64,000 nucleotides of DNA from Terriglobia bacterium (GTDB lineage: Bacteria; Acidobacteriota; Terriglobia; JAIQFV01): the NCBI GenBank assembly GCA_028716525.1, contig JAQUPQ010000012.1:29307-93306 (forward strand). Reading direction: 5' to 3'. The notes below the pieces were generated by a model. The model saw only the letters and a program-made list of their open reading frames with translations, searched no databases and was not told the DNA's origin. Made by a program: the position numbers and the translations under genes. Below are positions 49,441 to 57,106 of the stretch, in pieces; positions within the stretch are counted from its first letter, which is position 1; every line of letters starts with the position of its first letter.

Positions 49441-49801
49441 GGGGTGCCTCGTTTCTTGTCGTGGCCTCTCCGCCTTCGCCCTCCCGGACAGTGACGGAGA
49501 GCACGGGGATACTCCCCGTCAACCGTCCAAGAATGTACCGGGACAGCACTTCGGCCGTGGGCACGTCGAGAGCCTTGTTATTATTGAGCGTCGTGTGGTC
49601 GAGTTTTCCGATCACTTCTCCTACAATGCCGTCGAGTATTCCAAACTCGATGCACATGCCGGAGTCCTCATTGTACCCACCTACCTCTACTGTGACTCGA
49701 AACGTGTGTCCGTGCATGTTCCGGCACTTGTGTCCGTCGGGCACGGCAGGAACCCAGTGCGCCGCGCTGAACGTGTACGACTTTCGGCATGTCGTTTTCA
49801 T
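49427..49801 (-). CDS. queD: QueD, 6-carboxytetrahydropterin synthase
   Basis: Start ATG 49801 overlaps the dpdA-like stop (ATGA), giving 124 aa, the usual size. Zinc ligands His15 (SYTFSAAHWVP), His30 and His32 with catalytic Cys26 in CRNMHGHTF, Asp68-His69 in KLDHTTLNN and Glu107 near the C-terminus (VREGEGGEATT) are all present. QueD makes 6-carboxytetrahydropterin from dihydroneopterin triphosphate for preQ0 synthesis. Phage copies usually serve 7-deazaguanine incorporation. Companion genes FolE, QueE and QueC were not found in this window. Confidence 0.92.
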   Translation of the reverse strand: MKTTCRKSYTFSAAHWVPAVPDGHKCRNMHGHTFRVTVEVGGYNEDSGMCIEFGILDGIVGEVIGKLDHTTLNNNKALDVPTAEVLSRYILGRLTGSIPVLSVTVREGEGGEATTRNEAPHDPR

Positions 49802-50532
49802 AATCCCAATCCTATCTGCTCCACCTGTGGGAATCCCCACACGGCAGGAGCGTTGCAAGATTCGATCCTCTGGCGCATGAGAAGCGCCCGTGCTTCCTTG
49901 GTCGGCGGCGAGTAGTAGCCGCCCCACTTCGCATCGATTCCGACGTTGCGTCCGATATTCGTAGAGTCGGCAGACGAAAACGGAAACCGCGTAAACACAG
50001 CTGTGTCCAGCATCCGCAGACCGTGAATCTTACATCGGGGCCGTCCCACATCATCGCAGAGAATGCCCATCGCCTCCGACATCCGCGTCCACCATCTCAC
50101 CGTGCCGATCGTCGCGTATTCTCCAGAACTGCCGACGCAGACACGCGGCCAATCGCTGGCGAGGCGGTCGAGTCTTTCGAGCGATTCGTGCAAGTGCCAC
50201 ACGGGAGAACCGAACGTGCCAAGCGGCCATTTTTCGAGTTCTCGGTCGTTCTGTTCTTCGTCGCCGTCTATCACATCAGGAATCACGGCGAAGTCGCACG
50301 ACGGAATCCGGTTGCAGTCCTCGCACCACCTGTAGTAAGGTGACCAATCTTCAACAGGCTTACTTGCGCGCCACGCCGAAAACGCTCCGTTGTCCAGTGC
50401 GAACGATGCGCACGCCTCAACAGCGATCCCGAGTTGCCCAAAATGCGCGAACGACACGAACGCATGACCGCCACGTATCGCCATGAGCGCCGCTGTTTCC
50501 GGAGTGATAGGCAATCCGTGGTAGTGGATCAT
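49798..50532 (-). CDS. dpdA: DpdA-like DNA 7-deazaguanine transglycosylase (short phage form)
   Basis: Start ATG 50532 overlaps the preceding small gene by ATGA, giving 244 aa; the track ORF adds 25 residues read from that gene's frame. The protein has the short phage DpdA (DpdA2-type) pattern: FALDNGAFSAW (Asp47), CDFAVIPDVIDGD (Asp86), KIHGLRMLD (His170) and FPFSSADST. These correspond to the TGT barrel positions for base exchange. It would swap guanine for preQ0 or a relative in phage DNA. Pairing with queD supports this. An RNA substrate cannot be excluded. Confidence 0.75.
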   Translation of the reverse strand: MIHYHGLPITPETAALMAIRGGHAFVSFAHFGQLGIAVEACASFALDNGAFSAWRASKPVEDWSPYYRWCEDCNRIPSCDFAVIPDVIDGDEEQNDRELEKWPLGTFGSPVWHLHESLERLDRLASDWPRVCVGSSGEYATIGTVRWWTRMSEAMGILCDDVGRPRCKIHGLRMLDTAVFTRFPFSSADSTNIGRNVGIDAKWGGYYSPPTKEARALLMRQRIESCNAPAVWGFPQVEQIGLGL

Positions 50533-50705
50533 ATTAAAACCCACGTCAAAGTGCAGGTAACCGTCATTCCCGCCACAACCATTCCGAAAGCAATCCAACC
50601 GCCCCACGTGTCCAAGAATGTCGGCGGGTATCTATGCCAGTTTCCCCATCTGTCTCGGAAAACAGGACGGCCGAGGATGTCGGACGTCTCGGTAAGGTTT
50701 TTCAT
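50529..50705 (-). CDS. Small membrane protein, 58 aa, upstream of dpdA
   Basis: Not in the track. Starts MKNLTETSDILGRPVFRDRW and ends with one hydrophobic span (WIAFGMVVAGMTVTCTLTWV). Its ATG overlaps the 34-aa gene stop and its TGA overlaps the dpdA start, both as ATGA. This chain of overlaps supports all three starts. No function recognised. Confidence 0.65.
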   Translation of the reverse strand: MKNLTETSDILGRPVFRDRWGNWHRYPPTFLDTWGGWIAFGMVVAGMTVTCTLTWVLI

Positions 50706-50806
50706 CCAGCACCTCCCAGCAGCACAGCGAGCACCACGACGATCACGACGATCGCCGCGAGGCCGTAGGCGACGGCGGGAAGTTCATCACGGGTGAGCGG
50801 TTTCAT
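50702..50806 (-). CDS. Tiny membrane protein, 34 aa
   Basis: Not in the track. MKPLTRDELPAVAYGLAAIV followed by VIVVVLAVLLGGAG is almost all a single membrane helix. GGGAGGAAAACAAA precedes the ATG, which overlaps the RNA ligase stop (ATGA). Probably a real micro-protein, perhaps paired with the 58-aa membrane protein. Confidence 0.65.
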   Translation of the reverse strand: MKPLTRDELPAVAYGLAAIVVIVVVLAVLLGGAG

Positions 50807-51783
50807 TTTGTTTTCCTCCCGAGGTAGTCAACACTCACGAGCTTGAGAATCACGCGGCCAAGATGTTCATCCCATCGCGGCATTGTCGGCTTGACCACGC
50901 ACCCCTCTCGCACATGGTCAGCGCCCGCTATTGTCGTCCTCCCGTCCGCATGCTTGTAGCAGTCGGCAGACCACGGACCACGGTAGAGAATCGGCACGTA
51001 GTCTAACCCGCAGACGTTGCAAATTTTGTGGACCGCATCAACATCGAGCCACTTGCCATCCTTCATCACGTCGAACACGGCAAGCCGCACCTCGTTTGGG
51101 GACGTGCCGTATTTGAGGTCTTGCACCTGGCCGTAGACCTCGCCGTACACAACGTGGTCGGGGTAGTCTGCGAGCACCTTGGCGAGATGATAGGCGTTCG
51201 CCGCGCGCCACCATAGGTTCGTCTCGCTCTCTTTCTTCCACCGCGTGTGACTCCCGACGTTGAGCACCCCATCGTGAAAGACGAAACGCGAATTCGCGCC
51301 GTGAATCTTCTCCGTGATTTCTACTTCCTCGCCTTCTGCCAGCATTCGCGAATGCTTTCGCAGCGATTCGATGTCGTACTTGACGTGATACACCGCCGGG
51401 CCGCTCGCGTCCTCTCCGCCCATATTCGCGCCGTGTATCGGCGGGTCGTAGTGCTCTAATCCGAGTTCGTACCACACGTTTTGCCCGTCGAACCATCCCG
51501 GCCGCGCGTGGATTAGCAGGCCGAACGACGGCACCCCGCGCAAACGCTTCGCCTTGATGCGTACCTGGCCGTTCTTCGCATCGGCCGCGAGAAATGAGAA
51601 CTCGGGTTGCTCAACTCGGACAACCGTGTCCGGCTCGATGAACACAGCGAGATCGCCAACCTTGAAATCACCGATGCGAACGCAGCACGTCCACCCGCCA
51701 ACCTGTGCGACCTCCAACGAGTCCGCGTTGCCGTGCGGATGAATGTCCGTCAAACGTTCAACCAGCGCTTCGTGCTCGCTCAT
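50803..51783 (-). CDS. RNA ligase, Rnl5 (DraRnl)-like
   Basis: Start ATG 51783 (GGAGGATTCC upstream), 326 aa, near the 342 aa of DraRnl. An N-terminal OB-like domain (about 1-110, ERLTDIHPHGNADSLEVAQV) is the mark of this family. Motif I lies at EITEKIHGANSRFVF with adenylated Lys159, motif IIIa at VVYGEVYG, motif IV at REGCVVKP and motif V at VILKLVS (Lys314). Such ligases seal nicked or cut RNA. In phages they can repair tRNAs cut by host anticodon nucleases. It heads the operon leading to dpdA and queD. Confidence 0.85.
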   Translation of the reverse strand: MSEHEALVERLTDIHPHGNADSLEVAQVGGWTCCVRIGDFKVGDLAVFIEPDTVVRVEQPEFSFLAADAKNGQVRIKAKRLRGVPSFGLLIHARPGWFDGQNVWYELGLEHYDPPIHGANMGGEDASGPAVYHVKYDIESLRKHSRMLAEGEEVEITEKIHGANSRFVFHDGVLNVGSHTRWKKESETNLWWRAANAYHLAKVLADYPDHVVYGEVYGQVQDLKYGTSPNEVRLAVFDVMKDGKWLDVDAVHKICNVCGLDYVPILYRGPWSADCYKHADGRTTIAGADHVREGCVVKPTMPRWDEHLGRVILKLVSVDYLGRKTK

Positions 51784-51896
51784 GGAATCCTCCTCTCCGC
51801 TATCTCGTAGCTGTAGACCCACACCCATCGATCGCGGTCGCGCTCCCAGGCGGAGTGGCCGTAGAGGTTCATCATATCATCCGATAACGAGAGCAT
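51780..51896 (-). CDS. Small protein, 38 aa, before RNA ligase
   Basis: Not in the track. MLSLSDDMMNLYGHSAWERD through EIAERRIP ends with a TGA that overlaps the RNA ligase ATG. A moderate SD (GAGTGAAA) is present. Aromatic and charged, no membrane span. The ATGA coupling is the main support. Confidence 0.5.
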   Translation of the reverse strand: MLSLSDDMMNLYGHSAWERDRDRWVWVYSYEIAERRIP

Positions 51897-51914
51897 TTTC
51901 ACTCTGAGTGGCGG

Positions 51915-52283
51915 TCATTCCGGTTTCTCCTTGTACAGGTAGTCCCAGCCGCGCCGGGCGGCAATCACTTCTCTAGCGACTGCCAATGGATACGCTAACT
52001 CAAAGCACAGTTCCCGCCGCGCGGCATCCCGCTCATCACATACCAGGCAATAGGCCCGATGTTCTGCGTCCCGCTCTACCTTCATCTCGTCCCGCTGGCG
52101 ACGCAGGGCTGGGACGCTTGTCCCTCCGGGCATAGTTTCCACAGACAATATGTCACCAGGAATGGCTCCATACCGGCACTCCCAAACGTCGGGGCCGTCC
52201 ATCACTTGCTCGCACATGGCGCATTTCTCCGAGCATTCCGGCTCACCGTCCATAATGCGCGGATTGATTTTCATTTCACTCAT
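51915..52283 (-). CDS. Cys-containing hypothetical protein, 122 aa
   Basis: Start taken at ATG 52283 (MSEMKINPRIMDGEPECSEK), overlapping the upstream stop. An N-terminal zinc-like cluster ECSEKCAMCEQ and an ECRYG follow-up are joined to a helical C-terminal part (ERDAARRELCFELAYPLAVA). No family was recognised. Confidence 0.55.
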   Translation of the reverse strand: MSEMKINPRIMDGEPECSEKCAMCEQVMDGPDVWECRYGAIPGDILSVETMPGGTSVPALRRQRDEMKVERDAEHRAYCLVCDERDAARRELCFELAYPLAVAREVIAARRGWDYLYKEKPE

Positions 52284-52977
52284 GAGGCTGCCCCGTTTTA
52301 TGCGGCACACCGCTCAGGATTGCAATCAAGTCGCCGCGCCTCCAATTGGGTTCCGGACTCGTTCTCTCCCACTCTTCCAGATATTCGAGGGCCTTTGTGC
52401 ACCGTGCCGTCCGTTCGTCCGGGACCGGAGCGGCGTCGGCAGTGGCGAGAACAGCGCGAGCCACGCGAAACGAATCAGGACCGCTCATGATTGGCTGCGT
52501 GCACAACTCCCGGATGCGCTCGGCGGCCCGCTCCACCCGTGCGTCGTCAACTACTAGCGAGCTACTAGACGGGGCAGAATTAGTAGTTGTGGCTGCGGCA
52601 GCGGCGAGGACAGCGCGGGACAGCCGTCCAGCATCGTCGGCCCGACCACTCCATTCGTTCGCGATCACACGTGCGTCGTCTATCGGTTCAGCAGCGCACG
52701 GATGCGTCTCCGGTTGGAAATACCACGGCCCGTTGTACCCATAGAGAACGCACGGGGCCACCCTCCATACATCTGAACTAACGAGACGCTTCAATCCCTC
52801 CCGCAGCCTCTCATTCTCCGCCCGCAGTTCCGCAATCGTCGCCTCGTGCACCCCGATCACCGCGTCCCGCTCCGAGAGGGAGGATTCGAGCTGCTCCACG
52901 TCCTCGTACCGGACCCATTCGCCGTCGGCGGTCTCCACCTCTGCGTTGTAGTCCCACAATTCGTAACGCTTCACCAT
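52276..52977 (-). CDS. Hypothetical coiled-coil protein, 233 aa
   Basis: Start at ATG 52977 (MVKRYELWDYNAEVETADGE) with GGGGAGGGCGAG upstream. Residues of about 25-70 form a coiled coil (ERDAVIGVHEATIAELRAEN). A low-complexity Ala/Thr/Ser linker near the middle (AAAAATTTNSAPSSSSLVVD) separates it from an Arg-rich helical C-terminus. The same type of small modular protein is widespread in phages; function unknown. Confidence 0.6.
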   Translation of the reverse strand: MVKRYELWDYNAEVETADGEWVRYEDVEQLESSLSERDAVIGVHEATIAELRAENERLREGLKRLVSSDVWRVAPCVLYGYNGPWYFQPETHPCAAEPIDDARVIANEWSGRADDAGRLSRAVLAAAAATTTNSAPSSSSLVVDDARVERAAERIRELCTQPIMSGPDSFRVARAVLATADAAPVPDERTARCTKALEYLEEWERTSPEPNWRRGDLIAILSGVPHKTGQPHE

Positions 52978-52988
52978 CTCGCCCTCCC

Positions 52989-53219
52989 CTATCCGTTTCC
53001 GTTTGAATCGATTTGCGGGAGTACAGGTGTTCCGCAAATGCATCCGTGCAAATCCACCTCTGGCCCTTTTAGTGTTCGCAAATCTTCCGTCTCGTGCTCT
53101 TCCTTTTTCGTGACTACTATCAACTGCTGAATCAGGTCATTGTAAATGACAACGAATCCTGCCTTCCTGGCATCACCAATAACCTTGTTGAGCCTTTGCG
53201 CTATCAACTTGGCGTCCAT
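52989..53219 (-). CDS. Hypothetical protein, 76 aa
   Basis: Starts MDAKLIAQRLNKVIGDARKA with the same TAGGGGAGGGCGAG leader as the next gene, so the two share a duplicated ribosome-site region. A CICG pair near the C-terminus. No family was recognised. Confidence 0.55.
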   Translation of the reverse strand: MDAKLIAQRLNKVIGDARKAGFVVIYNDLIQQLIVVTKKEEHETEDLRTLKGPEVDLHGCICGTPVLPQIDSNGNG

Positions 53220-53246
53220 CTCGCCCTCCCCTAAAACGCCGCCCGG

Positions 53247-53609
53247 TTATGCGGACGTCACGGTTAGTTGTGCCAGCGTCTCGCTCACCTTCGACAACGT
53301 CTCACGCGCCTTTACCTGCTGTTCCACCGTGACCTCTCCGCTTGCCATGTGCTGTGCGATTTCGACCAGGCCGAGGGCCGCCACGGTCGCAGCGTTGGCC
53401 TTCACGCGGTACGCAATGAGGTCGAGCCGGAGTTGAGCTTCGATGCCGGGCGTCTGGATGAGCGCGGCCTCAATGTCGCGCACAGCACTCATCTTCGCCA
53501 GAGCCGCGTCCTTGTCGGCGAATAGGTCATGGTCACCGCCACAGGCGGCAACGTAGTTGTGCACGGCCTTCCAGAACGCGGAGCGCCAGGTCTGTGATTC
53601 GTCGGTCAT
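53247..53609 (-). CDS. Hypothetical helical protein, 120 aa
   Basis: Start at ATG 53609 (MTDESQTWRSAFWKAVHNYV), AAGGAGGACCGCG upstream. Almost all helix, ending ARETLSKVSETLAQLTVTSA. No family was recognised. Overlaps the zinc-protein gene by ATGA. Confidence 0.6.
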   Translation of the reverse strand: MTDESQTWRSAFWKAVHNYVAACGGDHDLFADKDAALAKMSAVRDIEAALIQTPGIEAQLRLDLIAYRVKANAATVAALGLVEIAQHMASGEVTVEQQVKARETLSKVSETLAQLTVTSA

Positions 53610-53821
53610 CGCGGTCCTCCTTGCACGTCGAACTCTTTGACATCTCCGCACTGGCACTTCACGTAGTGCGTCCCGCTGCCCAGTGGACGGCCTGTCCGCA
53701 CGGCCTGCGTAGGGTCAAGCAGACCGCCGCAGAAGAAGCACCCGGTCTTGCACGCCTTGTCTACGGACTCGTAGATGGGGTATCGCTTGCCGTCTACCGG
53801 GGCGTTTCGTTTCTTAGGCAT
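53606..53821 (-). CDS. Small zinc-ribbon protein, 71 aa
   Basis: MPKKRNAPVDGKRYPIYESV followed by CKTGCFFCGG and VKCQCGD gives five Cys in ribbon-like spacing. It is preceded by the phage promoter/leader cassette ending GAGAGGTGGACGG. Likely a small metal-binding protein; no function known. Confidence 0.6.
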   Translation of the reverse strand: MPKKRNAPVDGKRYPIYESVDKACKTGCFFCGGLLDPTQAVRTGRPLGSGTHYVKCQCGDVKEFDVQGGPR

Positions 53822-53838
53822 CCGTCCACCTCTCCTAC

Positions 53839-53867
53839 ATCTTGCGCTCTTCTCTTGCGGTTGTCAA
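53839..53867 (-). promoter_or_regulatory. Cassette promoter upstream of the 71-aa zinc protein
   Basis: TTGACA (53862-53867), 17 bases, CAAGAT (53839-53844), then GTAGGAGAGGTGGACGG and the ATG. The TGA of the upstream gene lies inside the -35 hexamer (GCTTGACA). Confidence 0.55.
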
Positions 53868-54094
53868 GCGGTTCTTTGCTGTAAATCGCGCAAGTCCTCT
53901 ATCAAAATTTCCGCCGTCCCGACAACGCGCCCGCATCCGTCGCACACACGGTCACGAACAGTGTACACCGACTCGACAAGGTCCAGGCGTGCTAGTTCGT
54001 CTTCTACCTCGCGCCCCGACTTTCCAGACAGGCACGTGTGCGGCTCGCGCGTCTGGCGCACCCTGAGACGACCGCCGCAACGTTCACAGAGCAT
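53864..54094 (-). CDS. NrdR-like zinc-ribbon protein, 76 aa
   Basis: Start at ATG 54094 (MLCERCGGRLRVRQTREPHT), shorter than the track ORF and overlapping the coiled-coil gene stop. CERCGG with RVCDGCGRVVGTAEI follows the arrangement of the NrdR N-terminal ribbon, without the ATP-cone. Related in pattern to the 77-aa gene at 58081. It may be a small nucleic-acid-binding protein. Confidence 0.55.
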   Translation of the reverse strand: MLCERCGGRLRVRQTREPHTCLSGKSGREVEDELARLDLVESVYTVRDRVCDGCGRVVGTAEILIEDLRDLQQRTA

Positions 54095-54635
54095 CGGTAG
54101 GACCAGAGGCCATCGTCGTGGCAACCACTGCCGCTTCCACGGTCTTTGCTACGGCGGTCCTCAGCGTCTCGACCTCCGTCAACGCCGCGTCCGCCGTCTC
54201 TTCCGCCGCGATGCGTTCTTTGACCGCAACGTCTCGCGTCTCTCGCGCGGATACAAGTGACGCCCACAGTTCGGCACCCTTCGCGCGGAGTTGGTCAACC
54301 TCGCGGGACAGCGCTGCGTTGGCCTCTTCCATCGTCGCGATCTTCCGCTTGTACCCGAGTTCCGCCGACTTCGCCTTACACGCCTCGGTGACGGCGAGTT
54401 GTCGCGTTGCCTCGTGCTCAAGGAGCTTGTTCGCCATGTCAGTCAGACCCTTCTCGCGGTCGTTGCGGATGGACTTCTCGGCGGCGAGGTCGGATTCTAA
54501 CCGCGTGACGCGCTTGAGCGCCGCGTCGCGCTCGGCTTCCACGGCCAGCGTCGCGGCCTGCGCGTCCTTCACCGCCTGGTCGGATACGAGGCCCAGGGAT
54601 TCGCCCAGTGTCGTTGTCGGTTTTTGGTCAGTCAT
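54084..54635 (-). CDS. Coiled-coil protein, 183 aa
   Basis: Starts MTDQKPTTTLGESLGLVSDQ. Nearly the whole chain is heptad-like helix (ALKRVTRLESDLAAEKSIRN, then LSREVDQLRAKGAELWASLV). No catalytic motif. It could be a scaffold for other early proteins or a structural accessory; no family was recognised. Confidence 0.6.
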   Translation of the reverse strand: MTDQKPTTTLGESLGLVSDQAVKDAQAATLAVEAERDAALKRVTRLESDLAAEKSIRNDREKGLTDMANKLLEHEATRQLAVTEACKAKSAELGYKRKIATMEEANAALSREVDQLRAKGAELWASLVSARETRDVAVKERIAAEETADAALTEVETLRTAVAKTVEAAVVATTMASGPTDAL

Positions 54636-54657
54636 TTGCCTTGCTCCTATCCATTGT

Positions 54658-54921
54658 TTACCGTCTCGTGTGCACGGAGTTGCGCATGGCCTGTTCCAGA
54701 TGTTCCTCCAGCGAAGGTTCGCCGATTATCCTTGCATCCACCGGTTCGAAAAGGATCGACGTCTCGCCAACGTAAGCGACCTTGAATGTGTAGTCCTTGA
54801 TGACTACGTTCTCGCCGACCGTGAACTGAGTCCAGTGCTTCGGCACTGGCTCGCCGTTTGGTCTAACAAGTTGATCGGCGAACGGTGTCAATGTTTCAAA
54901 ACGGTTTGTTTCAGGGTTCAT
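54658..54921 (-). CDS. Hypothetical protein, 87 aa
   Basis: MNPETNRFETLTPFADQLVR with a central beta segment (WTQFTVGENVVIKDYTFKVA) and a helical, acidic end. The phrase about conserved cofactor-like binding is absent. No family was recognised. Confidence 0.55.
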   Translation of the reverse strand: MNPETNRFETLTPFADQLVRPNGEPVPKHWTQFTVGENVVIKDYTFKVAYVGETSILFEPVDARIIGEPSLEEHLEQAMRNSVHTRR

Positions 54922-54942
54922 CGTCGGTCGTCCTTTCGTTGG

Positions 54943-56409
54943 TCAGTCGCCGTAGTCGGAATCATCGGCCTCTTCTAGTCTTCGCGCTCTATCCTTCTCT
55001 TCCTCGTGAAACGTAGGCCAGGGCAATACCTTGGCTGCACTGTCCCATACCCTACATGTTCTTTTCCGTTGTCCCGAGTTCGGTACGTATTCGAACACAC
55101 CGTCAAACCTCTCGCGCAGGGAATCGAACCAACACGTCCACTCCGCTGTCAGTTTGCATTCAGCCGCGTAGTTCGTTCGCGCTTGGTCCAATAGTTCCGG
55201 AGTGGTCAGCGCGTGCAAATGTTCCATGAACGATTCGGTAGAGAAAAACGCGTTTAGTTCTTCTGCGGTTGGGTGATTTTCATTCTTGAACAACAGCGGA
55301 TTGAAGAAAACATTGACCGGCTGTCCGTCGATTATGAACGTACCTGTGCTGTTGACAATCTTGCTTTCTTCGAAAGAATGTTCACCGTTGTCGTCGCGAA
55401 TTTTGATGTAGCGCGGCGTGGGTTCCTTCGACGTATCCCAATAGACATCGCCGTCCGGTGCCACCTGCAACGGGACTTCTGAGGATGGCTTATCGACGGG
55501 TTGCTCCTTGTCGGGTTCGGGTGCGTTGTATTCGGTGGGCCAGACGTGCCCTCTTCTCTCGTAATCGTCCAGGTCGGCGCGACCATCTACCCCAAGGTCT
55601 TCGACGAGACCCGCAAGCCACGCCTCGCGCCGTTCGTTCAGGTCGATTTGCTCGTCACTCAGACGGTCAAGGAATTCGATTCGCTCAACCAACTCCTCTC
55701 GCGACTTGCCATCGGGTGACCACGGGACGATTTCGACGTGCGAGGTGCCGAAGGAGTTGCCAGCAAACCCAATGGACGCGAGTCCACTTTCGTCAACGTG
55801 AACACTGTAGTGACCATCCCGTTGCGTCGTGTTCAGCGCCTCTGCGATTTGCTCGGCAGTCGCCGCCGCCGGGTCCGCTCCGATGCTTTCAAGGGCAGAG
55901 CACAGGTCGTTGTTCGCTCCGGTTGCGGAGTATGTCGGTTCATCCGCTTCCTTGGGCACGCAGATCTCACGCCAAACTGCCCGACCTTCTGTGGCGTCCT
56001 CATTGATGTACTGCCTTAGACCTTTGCGCCAAACAGAACCGACTGTGAATCCCATCGTGACGTCATCGTTCTTCGTCGGGATTTCTCCGCTACGTTCCGC
56101 GTCTCGCGCCTTCTCCCACCGTTCGACCTCGCGGATGTCGAGAGTTTCGTCGGGCGGAGCGCAGTCGGAGCACGCAAAAACGGACTCCGTTGCAGGGTCT
56201 TCCATCCTGCCGAACACGGCCGCAGAAAATGACTCCCCGATGCTCCGCGCGACGTCTGCTAGAGAATCGAGTTTGATGGAAACCGGGTGCTCCCACATGA
56301 TCCCGAATTCCCATCGGAACTGGCATCCGCAGACCTCGCAAGTCTTCCAGGTCCACGGCCACACGCGGCGCACGCGGTAGGGGTTCGACGGCTTGGGGGT
56401 ACGCTTCAT
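54943..56409 (-). CDS. Large hypothetical protein, 488 aa
   Basis: Start at ATG 56409 (MKRTPKPSNPYRVRRVWPWT), AAAGGAAACCCC upstream; the track ORF is longer. An N-terminal CEVCGCQF and FACSDCAP could form a zinc site. The rest is acidic and mixed, with segments such as EELVERIEFLDRLSDEQIDL and FEESKIVNSTGTFIIDGQPV. It is the largest unrecognised protein in the accessory region. No motif suggests an enzymatic role. Confidence 0.6.
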   Translation of the reverse strand: MKRTPKPSNPYRVRRVWPWTWKTCEVCGCQFRWEFGIMWEHPVSIKLDSLADVARSIGESFSAAVFGRMEDPATESVFACSDCAPPDETLDIREVERWEKARDAERSGEIPTKNDDVTMGFTVGSVWRKGLRQYINEDATEGRAVWREICVPKEADEPTYSATGANNDLCSALESIGADPAAATAEQIAEALNTTQRDGHYSVHVDESGLASIGFAGNSFGTSHVEIVPWSPDGKSREELVERIEFLDRLSDEQIDLNERREAWLAGLVEDLGVDGRADLDDYERRGHVWPTEYNAPEPDKEQPVDKPSSEVPLQVAPDGDVYWDTSKEPTPRYIKIRDDNGEHSFEESKIVNSTGTFIIDGQPVNVFFNPLLFKNENHPTAEELNAFFSTESFMEHLHALTTPELLDQARTNYAAECKLTAEWTCWFDSLRERFDGVFEYVPNSGQRKRTCRVWDSAAKVLPWPTFHEEEKDRARRLEEADDSDYGD

Positions 56410-56804
56410 GGGGTTTCCTTTTTCACGACGATTAGACGTCCGCAGTCGGGGCAGTACGGCCCGTGCATCTCCGCATATACCATCCGACAGGTTTTGTAGT
56501 TGGGCACACCGAGTTGCGCTTCGTGCGTGTAGGTCCACTCGCACGTCCCTGCCTTCACGGGATCGCGTTTCGCCGGGTCGGGGTAGCCAACCATCTCGCG
56601 GAGCATCTGGATCGATTCGTCCGTCGCCAAAGTGGGGTCATTGGTATCGCCGATGTCTACGGCGCGCAACCGGCGCACCGCCGCGCAAGCCTGAGAAACC
56701 TTGTACCCGTCAAGCATTCCGCCGTCCAAACTGATTCGCCTTGCCGTCTCCTCGGCTCGCACGAACGCAGCCGCCCACACCAGCCGCTCGCCTTCGGTCA
56801 TCAT
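56406..56804 (-). CDS. Zinc-finger-containing hypothetical protein, 132 aa
   Basis: ATG 56804 (MMTEGERLVWAAAFVRAEET) follows the preceding TAA directly. The N-terminal helical part (about 1-60) is of a kind common in phage small proteins; the C-terminus has CEWTYTH...CRMVYAEMHGPYCPDCG, a Cys/His site. It overlaps the 488-aa gene by ATGA. Function unknown. Confidence 0.6.
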   Translation of the reverse strand: MMTEGERLVWAAAFVRAEETARRISLDGGMLDGYKVSQACAAVRRLRAVDIGDTNDPTLATDESIQMLREMVGYPDPAKRDPVKAGTCEWTYTHEAQLGVPNYKTCRMVYAEMHGPYCPDCGRLIVVKKETP

Positions 56805-56808
56805 GGGG

Positions 56809-57060
56809 TTACTCTTTCTTTCCGCAGTTCGCCGATACGATTGCAACCATGCCCGCGCACTGCATCTCGACCTCGCTGGCAACCTTGGCCGCCGCAAGAA
56901 ATCCGTTCAGGTGCCTTTCCGAAATGACACCCATGACGGCCCCGTACTCTGGAAACGTCTTGCACATCGGAAGAATTGTTCGCAAGTCCGCGTCCGATTT
57001 CTCAACGATGGCCATGGCTTCGTCGAACACCGCCTGCGCAACCGTGCTCTTGTATTTCAT
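56809..57060 (-). CDS. Hypothetical helical protein, 83 aa
   Basis: Start at ATG 57060 (MKYKSTVAQAVFDEAMAIVE) with GGGGAGAGGTGGACGG directly upstream. Helical throughout, with Cys residues near the middle and end. It is the first gene after one of the cassette promoters. No family was recognised. Confidence 0.6.
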   Translation of the reverse strand: MKYKSTVAQAVFDEAMAIVEKSDADLRTILPMCKTFPEYGAVMGVISERHLNGFLAAAKVASEVEMQCAGMVAIVSANCGKKE

Positions 57061-57077
57061 CCGTCCACCTCTCCCCT

Positions 57078-57106
57078 CTTCTACCTCCGGCACTTGCCGT
57101 TGTCAA
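57078..57106 (-). promoter_or_regulatory. Cassette promoter upstream of the 83-aa gene
   Basis: TTGACA (57101-57106), 17 bases, TAGAAG (57078-57083), then AGGGGAGAGGTGGACGG and ATG. The -35 contains the TGA of the upstream gene (GCTTGACA), exactly as at 53862. Confidence 0.6.

Noticed and set aside
54891-54896. TTGACA within the 87-aa gene (54658-54921) as a promoter
   Set aside because: It lies inside a coding sequence, no -10 at 17 bases (TGTTAG) and no leader cassette follows.
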